Source of the DNA: Uloborus plumipes
Lineage: Eukaryota > Arthropoda > Arachnida > Araneae > Uloboridae
Direction of reading: 5' to 3'
NCBI GenBank assembly: GCA_038373865.1
Contig: JAXGGA010001695.1
Coordinates: 62,001-126,000 of the forward strand
Length of the DNA stretch: 64,000 nt
Shown: in pieces, positions 48,050 to 59,700 of the stretch
Layout of the letters: each line of letters starts with the position of its first letter
Position numbering within the stretch: position 1 is the stretch's first letter
The notes under the pieces: generated by a model
Told to the model about the DNA's origin: nothing
The model's input: the letters and a program-made list of their open reading frames with translations, nothing else
Databases searched by the model: none
Translations under genes and position numbers: made by a program

Positions 48050-49084
48050 TACATGCATAAAAAAAGAGTCTCATTTGTGCAAATATATTGAGCAAAGAAA
48101 ACAGGTGCCAGAATCTCTAAAATTTGCAACACCATAAAATGTGTTACGAATGGGAGAGAGACTGAATCGACAACAGTTTTCGGAGCGCAAATAACTCCTC
48201 CATAGTTACCCGAAGAATAAGCGTTACGCTAAAAGAGCAAATACCGCATTCGATCCGTTTAATTTTCGAGCAGCTCTGCACCTGTCAACGCCAGGGACAA
48301 AATACACCCCCAATACATTACACTCCATCGTTGCGGCGACGTTTTGTTACATGCGATACATTTGGGACGAAACTCCGTCTCTTGGCAACTGCGTCCGTGC
48401 CATGATTTTATGTTTCACAACCGAAAAATGGCGCCGAAGAACGTAACGTTATACCGTGCTGAATCGGCTGAAGGTTTTTCTTTGGGCCCTCTCTCTCCCC
48501 GTTGCTCTTTCGAATCTTTAACAAGAAGGAGAGTGTGTAAAAGGGAGAGGAAAAAACAACACAAAAAAGAATGGACGGAAAAACAGAAGCAAAACAGAGG
48601 TTTTGGATGGAGCTTTTGAAAGTTGTTAGGTGGAAATAGAACATGCACAAATGGTGTAGTTATCAGTTTCCCAAAATATTTGCGCTTTAAGTTATACCCG
48701 TTATCTGGTAATTTCTTTCACTTAAATGAAAATTTCTATTGTAATGATTAGCCCTCTCCTAAGAATTTAAAAATGGCTGTTTGGATGTTCCTGCTGTTGA
48801 ATTCCATCCTACAAAGTAAAATAAGAATTTATATAGACAGTTTTTACACTTCTCTAATAACATAACAGGCAACTTTTTGTCTATAGCAACTTTCATTACA
48901 CATCGGAGGAGAAATAATTCTTCAGAAGTATTCCAGTTGCCAAAATGTGTACTAAAATATGCTCTTAGTAACATTCGAATAAATTTGCGTCTGATGTCAT
49001 ATTCCTGGGACATGAAATGATTTTAGATGGTTCAAATGGTTAAAAAAAGAAAAGAAAAAATATAAAGCAAGATAATTTCTAAAA
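48050..49084. other. Unique stretch, GC-richer at 48160-48620
   Basis: Open frames on both strands near 48344-48650 overlap and show no domain. No gene is called. Confidence 0.3.
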
Positions 49085-50690
49085 AAGAATTTCTGTCAAG
49101 AACTAAACGAGCCTACTTTCCCGTACATCGACATCGGCATTCTCGCATCTGATCATTATTCTCTTGATTATCTGAGACTGAAAATTATGTCAAACATACC
49201 TTTTTAGCACTTAGAGCTGATGTCGAAAAGCAAAATATACCCCTCTCATCAGATGAAATAGACACGTAAAAAGTAATTAACGAATAAATAAAGTTTTGTC
49301 GCACCTTTTAAAGAGTGTAACTGTTACAGTTCCTCCGTAGAAAAAAATCCTCCATCGTTTTCAAAATAATAATAATAATAATAATAATAATGATAAAATA
49401 AATAAATAAATAAATAAAAGTACAAAGAGCATCAAAACACATTTTATCAAAGAAAGAAAAAAAAAACTCTTCCGTTAATAAAAATGTCTCGAATTTCACT
49501 TTTAGTCCGTTGCCAGTTGTGAAATATGAATAGAGAATAAAATGTTCTCGTGAATGAAAAATTTTTGTTACAAAAAAAAAATCGTCTGCAAAAAGAAAAA
49601 TAATAATAATAATAAATAAAATAAAACAAATGAATAAATAAACAAAGATCGTCTGCACGTTCAGTCATTTTTTTTCTGAGCCTGCATTTCCGCCATGTTC
49701 GCGGAGTCGGAGTCGGAATCAGAGTCTTCACAGAAGATTACTCAGAAAAGTACTTTACAAACATTATTTATCAAAACCATTTTCTTACAAAGTTAGTTTG
49801 AAGGAAATCCGACTTTAAGTTCAGGATCAACATTCAACTTAAATTCCCCGTAAACGCTGATGTTAATTTTTTTTCTGAACGGTTCAATATTAAACGAAAA
49901 ATGGTTCAAATCAAAAAGCGAAATATGGGAATGTATAGGAAAGCCTCTCCGAGATCTTTCAAACAAAAAAAAGTTTATTCCATTCGGACGGTCGCTCAAA
50001 CGTTATTAGGTGGGGAAAGGTTGCTTGAACGGTTCAATGTTGAACGAAAAAATGCTCAAATGGAAAATTTAAATACGATAATGAAGTATCCTTGCCGAGA
50101 TGCTTCGAACAAAAAAAAGTTTGTTTAAATCGGACTGTTCATTCAAAAGTTATTAGGGATGACAGCTTGTTTGAACGGTTCAATGTTGAACGAAACATTG
50201 TTCAAATCGAAAATAAAGATACGGGAATAAAGTATCCTTGAAAAGATCTTTCGAACAAAAAAAAAGTTTGTTCAAATCGGACTGTTCATTCAAAAGTTAG
50301 CATCGCGGGACAGGTTGTTTGAACGGTTCAAAATTGAACCAAAAATTGTTCAAATCGAAAAATCAAATATAAGAATGAGCTGTACTCGCCGAGATCTTTC
50401 CAACAAAAAAAAAGTTTGTCCAAATCGGAATGTTCATTTAAAAGTTATTAGGGGGGGGGGACAGACAGACAGACCGACCGACCGACACACAAATTCCCCA
50501 TCTCAATACCCTACTTTCAAATTTTTAATTTTTCGATATTCATTTTACCTTTTTATTTTTTTAACTTGGCGATATTTTTTGGACTTGGCGCTATTTTTTT
50601 AACTTGGCGATATTTTTTAGATGCATTAAGCTACTTTTAATACTTTTTTCGTCTTTCTTTTATTTTTAACGGGAAAGTAGGCTAAAAAGA
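49085..50690 (-). mobile_element. Composite ~1.6-kb repeat family, copy B
   Basis: Inverted relative of copy A, from GAGCCTACTTTCCCGTACAT (49109) to ACGGGAAAGTAGGCT (about 50668). It contains (AAT)n and (AAAT)n runs at 49366-49420 where copy A carries the Helitron, the GACTCCGACTCC-type segment, and about four 147-bp array units (49870-50450). It then has a G-run, a GACAGACAGACC-type tract and three TTGGCG-TATTTTTT words. Open frames inside are by-products of the repeat. Confidence 0.65.
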
Positions 50691-52146
50691 TGTTGCCATA
50701 TCAATGCTCCTTCCACCCACTTTGTTAAAATATGACACAAAAGTGTAACTTTCATTTTAACTTTCATTAAATGTATATTTATTTATTTATTTATTTATTA
50801 CCTTAGTAGCATTACAAAAATCAAAATGCTAATCAGATAACTTGTTAAACATGGCTTCCATTTCAATCAGAAAGGTTGCCACTCACAAGGGTTGCATTGA
50901 GGCACACATTAACATTTGTCTCTTCAATAATCATTCGTAATATATTTCTGAATATTAAATTATTAAAAATGTTAAAATAAGCAATCAAAATTTTGAAATA
51001 GTTTATACAGCTCATTTTTCGTCACAAGTGCTGAAGCGCTTGTTAGTTTATTTTTTCGTTTTTTCACCTTGCTATATATATACAAGCACAAATAAATAAA
51101 AATACAAACGGAATGGCCCACAACACCTATCAAGGCTGGTCCTAGTCAATTTATCAATATCCAGTGACAACCAAAAAGGCCTTTAAAACTATTCATCCCA
51201 TGCAAGTAGCAGCTGATTTTGGTAAACTATTCTAAGTACTTACAACCAAGTTGAAGTAGTAATTTTTCCTATAAGGCTAATTAATATATTGCCTCCTATC
51301 TCCCTCTAAAAGTCAAAAATTTCGCTTTTAAAAAAAAAAAAAATCTAATACAAATGAAAAATATTATTTTTTGTAAGATTCCTAATAATAAGTTGTGCAA
51401 AAAAAGAAAAAATAAAGTTGAAGAAGATAAATGAAAATAAAAGACAAAGAGAAAGGATAGATAAGTAACTAATAAACTACGTAATTGAAAAAAAAAATCC
51501 TGATTCCACAAAATAAGAGTCTAATACATTTCGTTAATTAAAGGTCATCTATGAAATTAATTTATTTTCTCTTAACAGCATAGATTTCAGAATGCATTAT
51601 CCCATGTCAAATTCCCCAAATTCAACACGCAATCATTTACTATCTTCCCGTGGAAACGTTCTCCATTTTCTATATCCCATATCACTCCCCCACGTGATGA
51701 GATACGCCGTTACAATAATAGCTCTTGAACCTGCTGAGCATTGTCTTAGGGGCTGGGGAGGCAGAGCCCGGATAAAAATGATCTGCCTCCACGAAACGTA
51801 AAATAATTTTCGATCCGGTTAAATAATCGAGCCGTTCGTTTCACTTTGCCACGTAATTTAGAATTTCTGGTGTTCGTTCTCACCTCGCGTGAGAAAATCC
51901 TCACGGAGGTGTGGGGATTCCCTTGAAATCGTCGTTATGCAATTCCCTGTGGTAATAGGAAACAATCCCTTTCCCCCCGAGATAAATGCCAGAAAAAAAG
52001 TGTTATTATTTAGTAAGGAGGGTGATAGGTTGGAAGGGATACATATCTCGTTGGAAGGTGAAAATATTCAGAGCGTTAGGCAGACTCCATTTTTGACCTG
52101 ATATAATTTAGATGTTTAGTAACGTACTTTAAACAATGCTAACCTA
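50691..52146. other. AT-rich stretch, then a GC-richer unique segment
   Basis: (ATTT)n occurs at about 50777-50800. 51590-52090 is less AT-rich and unique-looking, with open frames lacking domains. No gene is called. Confidence 0.3.
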
Positions 52147-52526
52147 CACTGCAAAAAAGGAACTGCTGTTTTTACTGTATAATACTAGCAGCCGAGATTC
52201 CAATTTAAAACTGTAAAATGTACAGTAATAAACTGTAAAACTAGCAATTGTACAGTTTATTACTGTAAAGTTAGAAATTTTACAGTTTATTGCCGTAAAA
52301 TTTAGTAATATTATGCTGCAAAAACAACAGTACAATACTAGCAGCAGAGGTTCCTGTTTAAAACTGTAAATTGCACGGTAATAAACTGTAAAATTAGTAA
52401 TTTTATAGCTTAGTACTGTAAAATTATCAATTTTAGTTTATTACTGTAAAATTAGTATTGTTTACAGTTTATTACTATAAAATTAACTGCATTATGCTGT
52501 GAAAACAGCATTCATTTTTTACAGTG
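52147..52526 (-). repeat. CACTGTAAAA-type MITE, copy 9
   Basis: Dimeric copy with TA TSD (52145-52146 and 52527-52528), inserted in a local duplication. The relative at about 52868-52915 lacks it and shows the empty site. Confidence 0.87.
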
Positions 52527-52548
52527 TACGCTCTTACGAATGAAATTC

Positions 52549-53075
52549 AATGTTTCATTGATGTAATTTCACTTTTGGTGGGCATCAGACTGCAAAAGCA
52601 CCATTACATTGATGAAACCTATCCCCAATAAGATTATTGCGGATATATTACTAGATTTGCCAAATTTTTCGTGAATTATTATTTTTAGCAGCGTATTTTA
52701 GGCAGCAGTAACGGCAGCAGTAACCACCTTATTGGTGATAAGTTTCGACAATATAATGGTGCTTTTGGTGGTCACCAGTTTGTAAACACACTACGTCGAG
52801 GAAACTTGGTCTCAATAAGATAGCAAACTTTAAGGTGAATCATTGAAATTTATTTTTAACAGCCTATCTTAGATGTTTAGTAACGTTCTTCAAACGTTGG
52901 TAGCGTACTCTCTCAAAAAGAAATTCAATGTTTCACCAAGAAATAAGTCATATCTTGCAAAATTTTGCTACGATAATCTTATTGGTAATAAGCTTCTATA
53001 ATGTAATAGTGTTTTTTGTTGGTAATCAGTTTATAAATACACCATTACATTGATAAAACTTATCCCCAATAAGAT
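52549..53075. repeat. Cluster of three ~90-100-bp hairpin repeats
   Basis: Units at 52549-52633, 52728-52821 and 52976-53075 each contain CTTATTGG-GATAAGTTTC … ATGTAAT(G/A)GTG at the left and the reverse complement (CACCATTACATTGATGAAAC, then TTATCCCCAATAAG) at the right, around a loop like GGTGGTCACCAG. The left arm of the first unit is degraded. They look like a small palindromic MITE or local amplification. Confidence 0.7.
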
Positions 53076-54830
53076 GGTTACAGATAGCTTTTGCCCAATT
53101 TAACCATTTTTTTTCTCTTGAAGGATACCTCGTTTTTCAAATTTTTCAATCAAAACATTAGTTACTAGGGATAATCCTTCCGAGTAATTATGTACAACAT
53201 TATCTTCAGTAGACAATTTAAAAAAAATCTTATGTCTACTTTTAATATTAAAATTATTGACACAGGGCTTTATTTATTTATTTATTTTTTTATATTATTG
53301 TTGAATTTATTTATTTAGTTATTTATTTTGAAGTTTGTTCAATGAAAATACGAAGATTACATCAATACATCTTATACCCCAAGCCGAAAGTTAGAAATCT
53401 TTTGTTTATTTCTTCTGAAAAATCAACAATGTCTGAAAAGTTTTGCGTTACAAATTACAATTCAATCACCCAAGAGTTTGCAGTACTTGGATCGAAAGAT
53501 TTTTTGATAGTATCAACCATCGTTCCTCGATCAATTGAAGTATGAAAAGTTCAGACAGTTTTTGGCTCCACTAGCTAAATTTATAAATCAAACATTAATG
53601 AAAGAAATTCACGTGAATGAGCCATTGTGTCGTGAACAAAGAAACAGCTTGTAAACGTAACATGCAACCAAATAACTGCTTTCAATCAAGTCAACGCTAA
53701 AACCGCTGACTATCGTAACCCAAAATGGCGTCCCTGCTAAACTGTCTTCTGAGATTAACACGCCGCCTGAAATAATTACCTGGCACATTCTTTTACAAAA
53801 CGCATTGTTATTCCAAAGTCAGGAAAACAAAAGCGAATGAACAAATAAATAAAAAAGCAACTAGACAAATAGATACCGATACTAATGCACAATGAGCGAC
53901 AGAAAGCGAGAGGCTGAGATAGAGTGAAGAGGAGAAAAAATTGCAGGAAACCCAAGTCTTGTATCAAGCTGCCTGGAAATCGTGGGTATAGTTAATGGAT
54001 CGCCACGCCTGACTCTAAGTTAATAGTTTTGAGTTGTAATTGTGTTTTAAAAGAGCACGTGAAATTGAACGAAGCAAAGGAAAGAACAATGATTTATTTA
54101 CAAAGAAAACTTAACCCGATTTGTGTATCCGGCTAATTAGGAAACGGCACCGAATTTGGTTTTAGGGACAATTTGTTTCTTTGCAAAAGATCCCTTGCTA
54201 AGTAATGAACCGTTTTGAAAGAATATCCGTCTCTTTGGATGAGGTTTAAAGTTAAAGCAGGTAATTAATGAGGAGTAAATAGAGACAGCTCACAGTTTTT
54301 CTTTTGTGGGGTCACCCTGTATACAGCAAAAGATTGTAAAGGGTTTTCCCAATCACATGAAAAATGCTCTTTCCTCAAACGAGAAATTACGTATTCACAT
54401 AATATGAGGGGCAAAAATACATGTTTGGCCGTTTAAAAACATTTTTCATAAGGTATAAAAATGTATTAGATGCATGCGATTTCTTCCCAATTATACAAGG
54501 CGGAGCCAGCTTCTGTTTAATAAGGGGGGCATTACAGGAAGAGGGGTCGGGCATGAGTCTTTTTTAGTATGAATAGGGGATGTGGAGGACAAAATCTTCA
54601 AAATGTAGTTTTCCAAAATACTGTTTAAGTCCACCTTCGGGCTATAAGGGCTGTCATGCTGTCCCCCGCCCCCTGGATCCGGACCCACTAAATTATTCCA
54701 TAAATTGGGGTTTAAAAGAGTGAAGAAAAGCAATTTAGTAAAGCTTAAATTGATTGTTTTGAAGTTGCAAATGAACGCCTTTTTCTGACACAATTTGCAC
54801 CTCAGTGGAATACTTCTTTTCTATTGCATT
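53076..54830. other. Mostly unique stretch
   Basis: An (ATTT)n-like tract lies at 53270-53330. A possible degraded hAT MITE at about 54497-54695 (GGCGGAGCCAGC versus CCCCTGGATCCGG) lacks a convincing TSD. No gene is seen. Confidence 0.3.
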
Positions 54831-55272
54831 GTCTTAACCTGTTCCTCTTAACCAAAAAATTATCACTGAAAAGTGCTTCACATATCCATTTTGATTCAAA
54901 TGCGTTATTTTTATCGTTACCGCATTGTAGAGTTATCAGTAAGTGTTTAAAAATTGCCACCTAATTACCTTGATATACATCTGCATTGTTTACGCTTAAG
55001 TTTTTTATAACTAATTACTGTAGCTTGGGATGCTCTTCCCCAGCTCAGCTATCTTCTCTTTCAACCTACTTCAATCAACTGGAGTTTCACATTTCATTTA
55101 TACAATGCCTCTTGTGCTCTAATAATACATCGTCAAGGTAAAGTAACATTTTGTGAAAAAGATTGAGGCACTGTAATCTCTTCGTTTATTTCTCGTTTTT
55201 TGTCTTAACCTGTTAATCTAAACAAGAAAATTATCACTAAAACGTGGTTCACACATTTCATTTCATTTGATG

Positions 55273-57303
55273 CACTGTAAAAAATGAATGTTGTTTTTAC
55301 AGAATGATACAGCTATTATTGCAGTAATTTTACAGTAATAAACTGTAAAACTACTATTTTTACAGTAGTAAACTGTAAAATTGCTGGTTTACAGTTAATA
55401 AACTGTAAAATTGCTGGTTTAACAGTTTATTACTGTACATTTTACAGTTTTAAACTGGAACCTCTGCTGCGAGAATCGCACTGTAATTTTTAAAGTATAA
55501 TACAGCTAATTTAACGATAATAAACTGTAGCATTGTTAATTTTACAATAATAAACTGTTAAATTGGTATTTTTGCAGTAATAAACTGTAAAGTAGCTATT
55601 TTACAGTTTATTTCTGCGATTTACAGTTTTAAACTGAAACCTCTGCTTTCAGTATTATGAGCTAATATTTAGAAAAGTGCCAATTTGAGTCCCAAGTGAA
55701 TTTTCACTAATATTTCAATAACTAGTTTAAAAAAATAATTTTCCCCAGAAAGAAGATAAGATTTTGCTTTCATTTCATCTAATAACATCAGAAAAAAAAA
55801 TTCTTCAGAAAATATTTTTTTTATATTTCAAAAATCAGATCGGCAACGTGTCCCCAGTAGCAAAGCTTAGCATGCAAACAGGTCATGCGCACTTTCTAAC
55901 TTTCCCCAAAAAACGCACTTGCACAAAAAACGATTCTATTTTTACCCTTTGTTAATATTTTACTTCATTATTGTTTTAATCGATTTTTGATTTTCTAGCC
56001 AATGCAAAATAAGCGTGTGCCTAGTTCCGCCGTCAGAGCGGTAACAATAACTTCCGATCTATATTTAGGCTCCCAAAATCATTTCCTTCACCGATACCGC
56101 GTGATACTGAGTACCTGATGTGATGTTTTATCGCATCGTAATTAAAAATTTGCATTTCTGCATCTAAAATTGCAGGTAAGATTTTTTTAAGTGATTTTAT
56201 AAAATGTATGTCATTTAAGTCATCAGATCTGTAACACGCTCTAAAATGCGCAGTTTTTATTATTTTGAAAGTTATTTTATATATAAGTATAGTCCTTTAT
56301 TACAAGTGAAAAAACCACGTGTTTGATTTTGGTTTAGCGCGATCGACTCGGAAATAAAAAAAAAAAGCTTTGTTGGTTTGTCAGATCGGTAACAGTCAGA
56401 GCGGCAACATTGAAAAACAGCGAATATGTTACCGAACTAACTCTCACGTTTCAGAATTATTAAAAAGCAAAAGTCATAGGTTTTATGAGTATTTTTGTTC
56501 TTAAAAAATGAAAAGCAATGAGTTTTAGTACAATTGCTTCATTTGTGGTTTGTATGACCTGACAATAGAAGTTAGTAAAATAAGAAAAATTGACACTGCA
56601 GAAATTAAGTTAATTATTATTATTTTATTATTTTATTTATTTATTTATTTATTTATTTATTTGGTGCTTTAATGTCTCATAACTTCGCTAAATAACAAGA
56701 TAATAACTAGCCTGATGCTAAATTTGAATTTCTGATCAAGAAATTAAATTTCCTGCAACTAATTAAAGAAAAGCAAGCAGCAGAGTTGTGTGTTGAAAAA
56801 GTTGAAGTTGTGTGTTGTTTCAAAACAAAACAAATGTTTTATTAGCTTGGATTTGGTAATCTCATAATTTATTTTATCTAAAAACCTTATCGCTCATTTT
56901 TATTTCCAAGAAATGCTTTTTTATAATGAAATTTGATTTTTTAGCTAATATATATATTTTAATATAATTATCTTAATTCCATGTTAAAAATGCAAGGAAA
57001 TGATATCATTTTTAGAGATGTTAATGAAGACTGAAAGCATAAACTCAGATATGTAGCTCATATTAACATCAGATCTGTACACTCATCGTAACGCTTAAAA
57101 GTGAGTAATCTAAGGAGGGGGTAATAACTTTCTTGACCTCCCCCCTTGTATTTTCTTGCATTTTGACCCAATTTAGACTTAGAATCCAATATTACTTTTT
57201 TCTGCAAAAAAAAATTTTTAATCAGGAAACTCGGACTTCAAATTGGCACTTTTCAAAATATTGGATCATATATTGTAAAAACAACAACTTTTTTTTCGCA
57301 GTG
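55273..57303 (+). repeat. CACTGTAAAA-type MITE, copy 10, split by the GTTACC element
   Basis: It begins CACTGTAAAAAATGAATG and ends TTTTCGCAGTG. Its sequence is interrupted after AGTATTA at 55657 and resumes at 57269 with TATATTGTAAAAACAAC, completing a normal right end. Confidence 0.82.
55658..57268 (+). mobile_element. Unclassified TIR transposon with GTTACCGATCTGA motifs, copy 2
   Basis: Termini TGAGCTAATATTTAGAAAAG and inverted CTTTTCAAAATATTGGATCA, with TA on both sides (55656-55657 and 57269-57270). It aligns in reverse orientation with 18660-20298 throughout. At least six motif copies (TCAGATCGGTAAC and variants) persist near 55838, 56034, 56225, 56382, 56397 and 57070. Confidence 0.78.
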
Positions 57304-57601
57304 TTCAAATGTGTCATTTTTACCGCATTATGGAACAATCAAAAGCGTTTTTAAAAAATGCCACCTAATTACCTTGTTATATCATCTGCATTGTTTACGC
57401 TTAAAGTTTTCGATAACTAATTACTGTAGATTGGGATGCTTTTTCCAAGCTCAGCTATCTTCTCTTTCACCTACTTCAATCAACCAGCGTTTCACATTTC
57501 ATTTATAATGCCGCGTTTCCCTACCGTTCTATTAATACATCTTTAGGGTAAAGTAGCATTTTGTGGTGGGGTTGAGACACCGTGATCTCTTCTCGTTTTC
57601 T

Positions 57602-58430
57602 TCTTAACCTGTCTGTCAAGCGATGTGACACAACCGTCCGTGAGACAGCAGATTCGAGGGGGTTGTTCCTGATGAAAAGAACTTTTTTCGCCGCTTGTTG
57701 TTTCTTCAAGTTTTAAAACTGAAAGATATCGAGAATAATGAGGAACTTCTTCTCAGCTTTTTTTCTTCTCGGTGTCTCCTTCCCGCCCATCCGAATTTTT
57801 TTGTCTCTTTTTCAAGTTGGCAGTATTCCTGATCTCGGGGACGGTGGAAGGTGCTCTTCTAAATATCTTGGCAGTCTTGAGAAACGCCAAGCACTTGGCT
57901 TTCTTGACTTTGATTTGTTTCTGGTTCTGTTTGAAAGAAATGGTAAACGCGCGAAATATTTAGGTGGAAATCTTGTAAACAGAAAGACTTTGGAATGTTA
58001 GTTTAACCCAGGACTTTCCGGGAACAAAAAAAAGTTCAATTACGTTTCAGTCATATCTGTTGGAATTTGTTCAGCGTTCAAAAATGTGCAATGCATCACA
58101 GTTGAGAAATAAGAGATATTTTAGAACGGTAACTTATTTTTGCAAACCTCTCAACGCCTCGAAAGTTTTTAAGAAAGTTTAACTTTTTTAAACTTATGAT
58201 TGCTTTTTTGAAAGGCTGATAGTGGTTCTGAAATGCGTTCATACCAGATGCTTCACAAGTAATATAGACAAAACCAAACGTTTAAGCTGAAAATTGACTT
58301 GTTTGAAAAAAAAAATTTAATTACTGAAGTTCTAAACTGAAGTACTCAGTTTCAGTACTGAATAAGTACTTAAACTGAGCATCCGTGAGCTCAGTTTCAG
58401 TACTTATTTTAAAGTAAATTTCATATTATT
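57602..58430. other. Unique-looking stretch ending in a hairpin
   Basis: Overlapping + frames at 57738-58001 show no domain. GTACTTAAACTGAGC (58366-58380) pairs with GCTCAGTTTCAGTAC (58389-58403), 14 of 15 bp, with an 8-nt loop. No gene is called. Confidence 0.4.
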
Positions 58431-59700
58431 TCCCAATACTTTCATTCACCCCATTGATATAGGACTAATAGATCATTAATTAATTGCTACACTTTAATGA
58501 CTTTTCGAGCTGTCATTCAATGTCAAGAAGCTTTCTCTGAGAAATTTTTAGAAAAACGAATCATGGTTTCGACTTGAAGTGCACAAAAATATCTCATTAA
58601 AAATAAAGCTTTGAAATTAAGAGATAAATTCTCTATCAAAGGTCCTTCAAGAGACAAACGAACTGCGAAGAGAATCAACAAAGAGGTTGTCTTGGAGAGA
58701 TAAATTCGTGCTGAGCAAGACGTTTTCAGCAGCGTATTCAGCATCGCATCTTTGCAAATCTTCAAGGAATAGCTTAATTTCCAACCAAACAAGTGGAGAA
58801 GCTTAGCCGGACTCATGTTTATGCACTTCAGATCTAATTTCTTCTAATCTGTAAATATTCACCAATCAATTAAATAAATACTGAAGCAGATCACCTGTGA
58901 GCTCCTATGCAAATTAAAGCCTGCTTTAATTTGCATAAATGGGCCGCGTGGGCCTAGAGGTAGAGTATTCCCCTCGAAAGTAAGTGGTCGCGGGTTCGAA
59001 TCCCGCATTGCCCATGGATGTTACTTCATCGTCTCTGTGCCGTAAATATGTCCTATGAGGAGGCAAGGACGCAGTCCTCATGTATGTCGAAGCTGATGGC
59101 TTCTGTATATATAAAAAAAAACTAACCACCTACTTAAGGAAGCTCCTGTGTGATTTCCCTGATCATTAATTAACTGAAATTTTAACTATGTTTTTCTCAC
59201 ACGAAGCTATCTATGGAAAATTCTTAGCTCTTCCTTGAAAAATTAAGGTCTGCCTTAATTAACTGCCTACTTAAGGAAACTCCTGCATGATGTCCCTATG
59301 CTTTCCTTTACATTACTGATGGAATCACTAATTAAATAATTGTTACATTTTAACGATGCTTTCAACTGGCTTTACACCTCAAGAAGCTATCTCTGGGAAA
59401 TTCTTATCCCTTGTGGCAACTATCATGGACCATACAAGAAAGATCGTATCAAAAATAAAACTTCGCAATGAAAAGACAGCTGTTCCATCCAAGGTCCTCC
59501 AAGAGACAAGCGCCACTGCTAGGAGGATCAACAAAGAGGTTGTCTTGGAGAGATAAATTCGTGCAGAGCGAGCCGCTTTCAGCCGCGCATTCAGCATCAC
59601 ATCTCATTACCCAGTGTAAACAGTCCCCAGTGTCAGCAACATCAGCGTCTCTTTCAGATGCTTTCCGAATATTCTTCGCGAAAGGGGATCCTTTCTTGGA
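58430..59700 (+). repeat. Local diverged direct duplications
   Basis: 58540-58760 and 59385-59600 are direct relatives sharing AGAGACAA, ATCAACAAAGAGGTTGTCTT, GGAGAGATAAATTCGTGC and CATTCAGCATC words. A weaker partial match is at 59190-59240. Matching palindromes (58907-58936, and AATTAAGG-4-CCTTAATT near 59241) mark a sub-unit of about 330 bp. A frame at 59356-59556 is open, but it is broken in the other copy. Confidence 0.6.
58941..59122 (+). mobile_element. tRNA-derived SINE with A-tail
   Basis: The ~74-nt head (58941-59014) has box A (GTGGGCCTAGAGG) and box B (GGTTCGAATCC), a good T-stem (GCGGG/CCCGC), but only four plus one pairs in the acceptor stem, so it is not a functional tRNA. A ~95-bp body and a short poly-A tail follow. 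The antisense frame reads AGFEPATT, a familiar by-product of tRNA sequence. The related local repeat near 59262 lacks it. Confidence 0.75.

Larger units (their letters stand above)
54831..57601 (+). repeat. Tandem duplication of a 371-bp unit; second copy carries nested insertions
   Basis: Unit 1 (54831-55201) and unit 2 (55202-57601) both start TCTTAACCTGTT and share TTATCACT, ATTGCCACCTAATTACC-type and CATCTGCATTGTTTACGC words. A third start (TCTTAACCTGTC) is at 57602. Removing 55273-57303 from unit 2 leaves about 370 bp, the same length as unit 1. Confidence 0.82.

Noticed and set aside
48344..48650. Protein-coding gene from overlapping open frames
   Set aside because: Frames are open on both strands, lack domains and contain low-complexity sequence; the GC-richer composition alone explains them.
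50315..50602. ORF with DRPTDRHTN repeat
   Set aside because: It translates the 147-bp array and a GACAGACCGACC tract of a repeat element.
54497..54695. hAT MITE with GGCGGAGCCAGC and CCCCTGGATCCGG ends
   Set aside because: The ends look like a decayed hAT pair, but no clean 8-bp TSD supports it.
58941..59014. Functional tRNA gene
   Set aside because: Box A and B are good, but the acceptor stem is mostly mismatched and a SINE body with A-tail follows, so it is a SINE head.
59356..59556. Conserved 66-codon gene
   Set aside because: The duplicate at 58540-58760 has stops in the same frame, so no coding constraint is visible.
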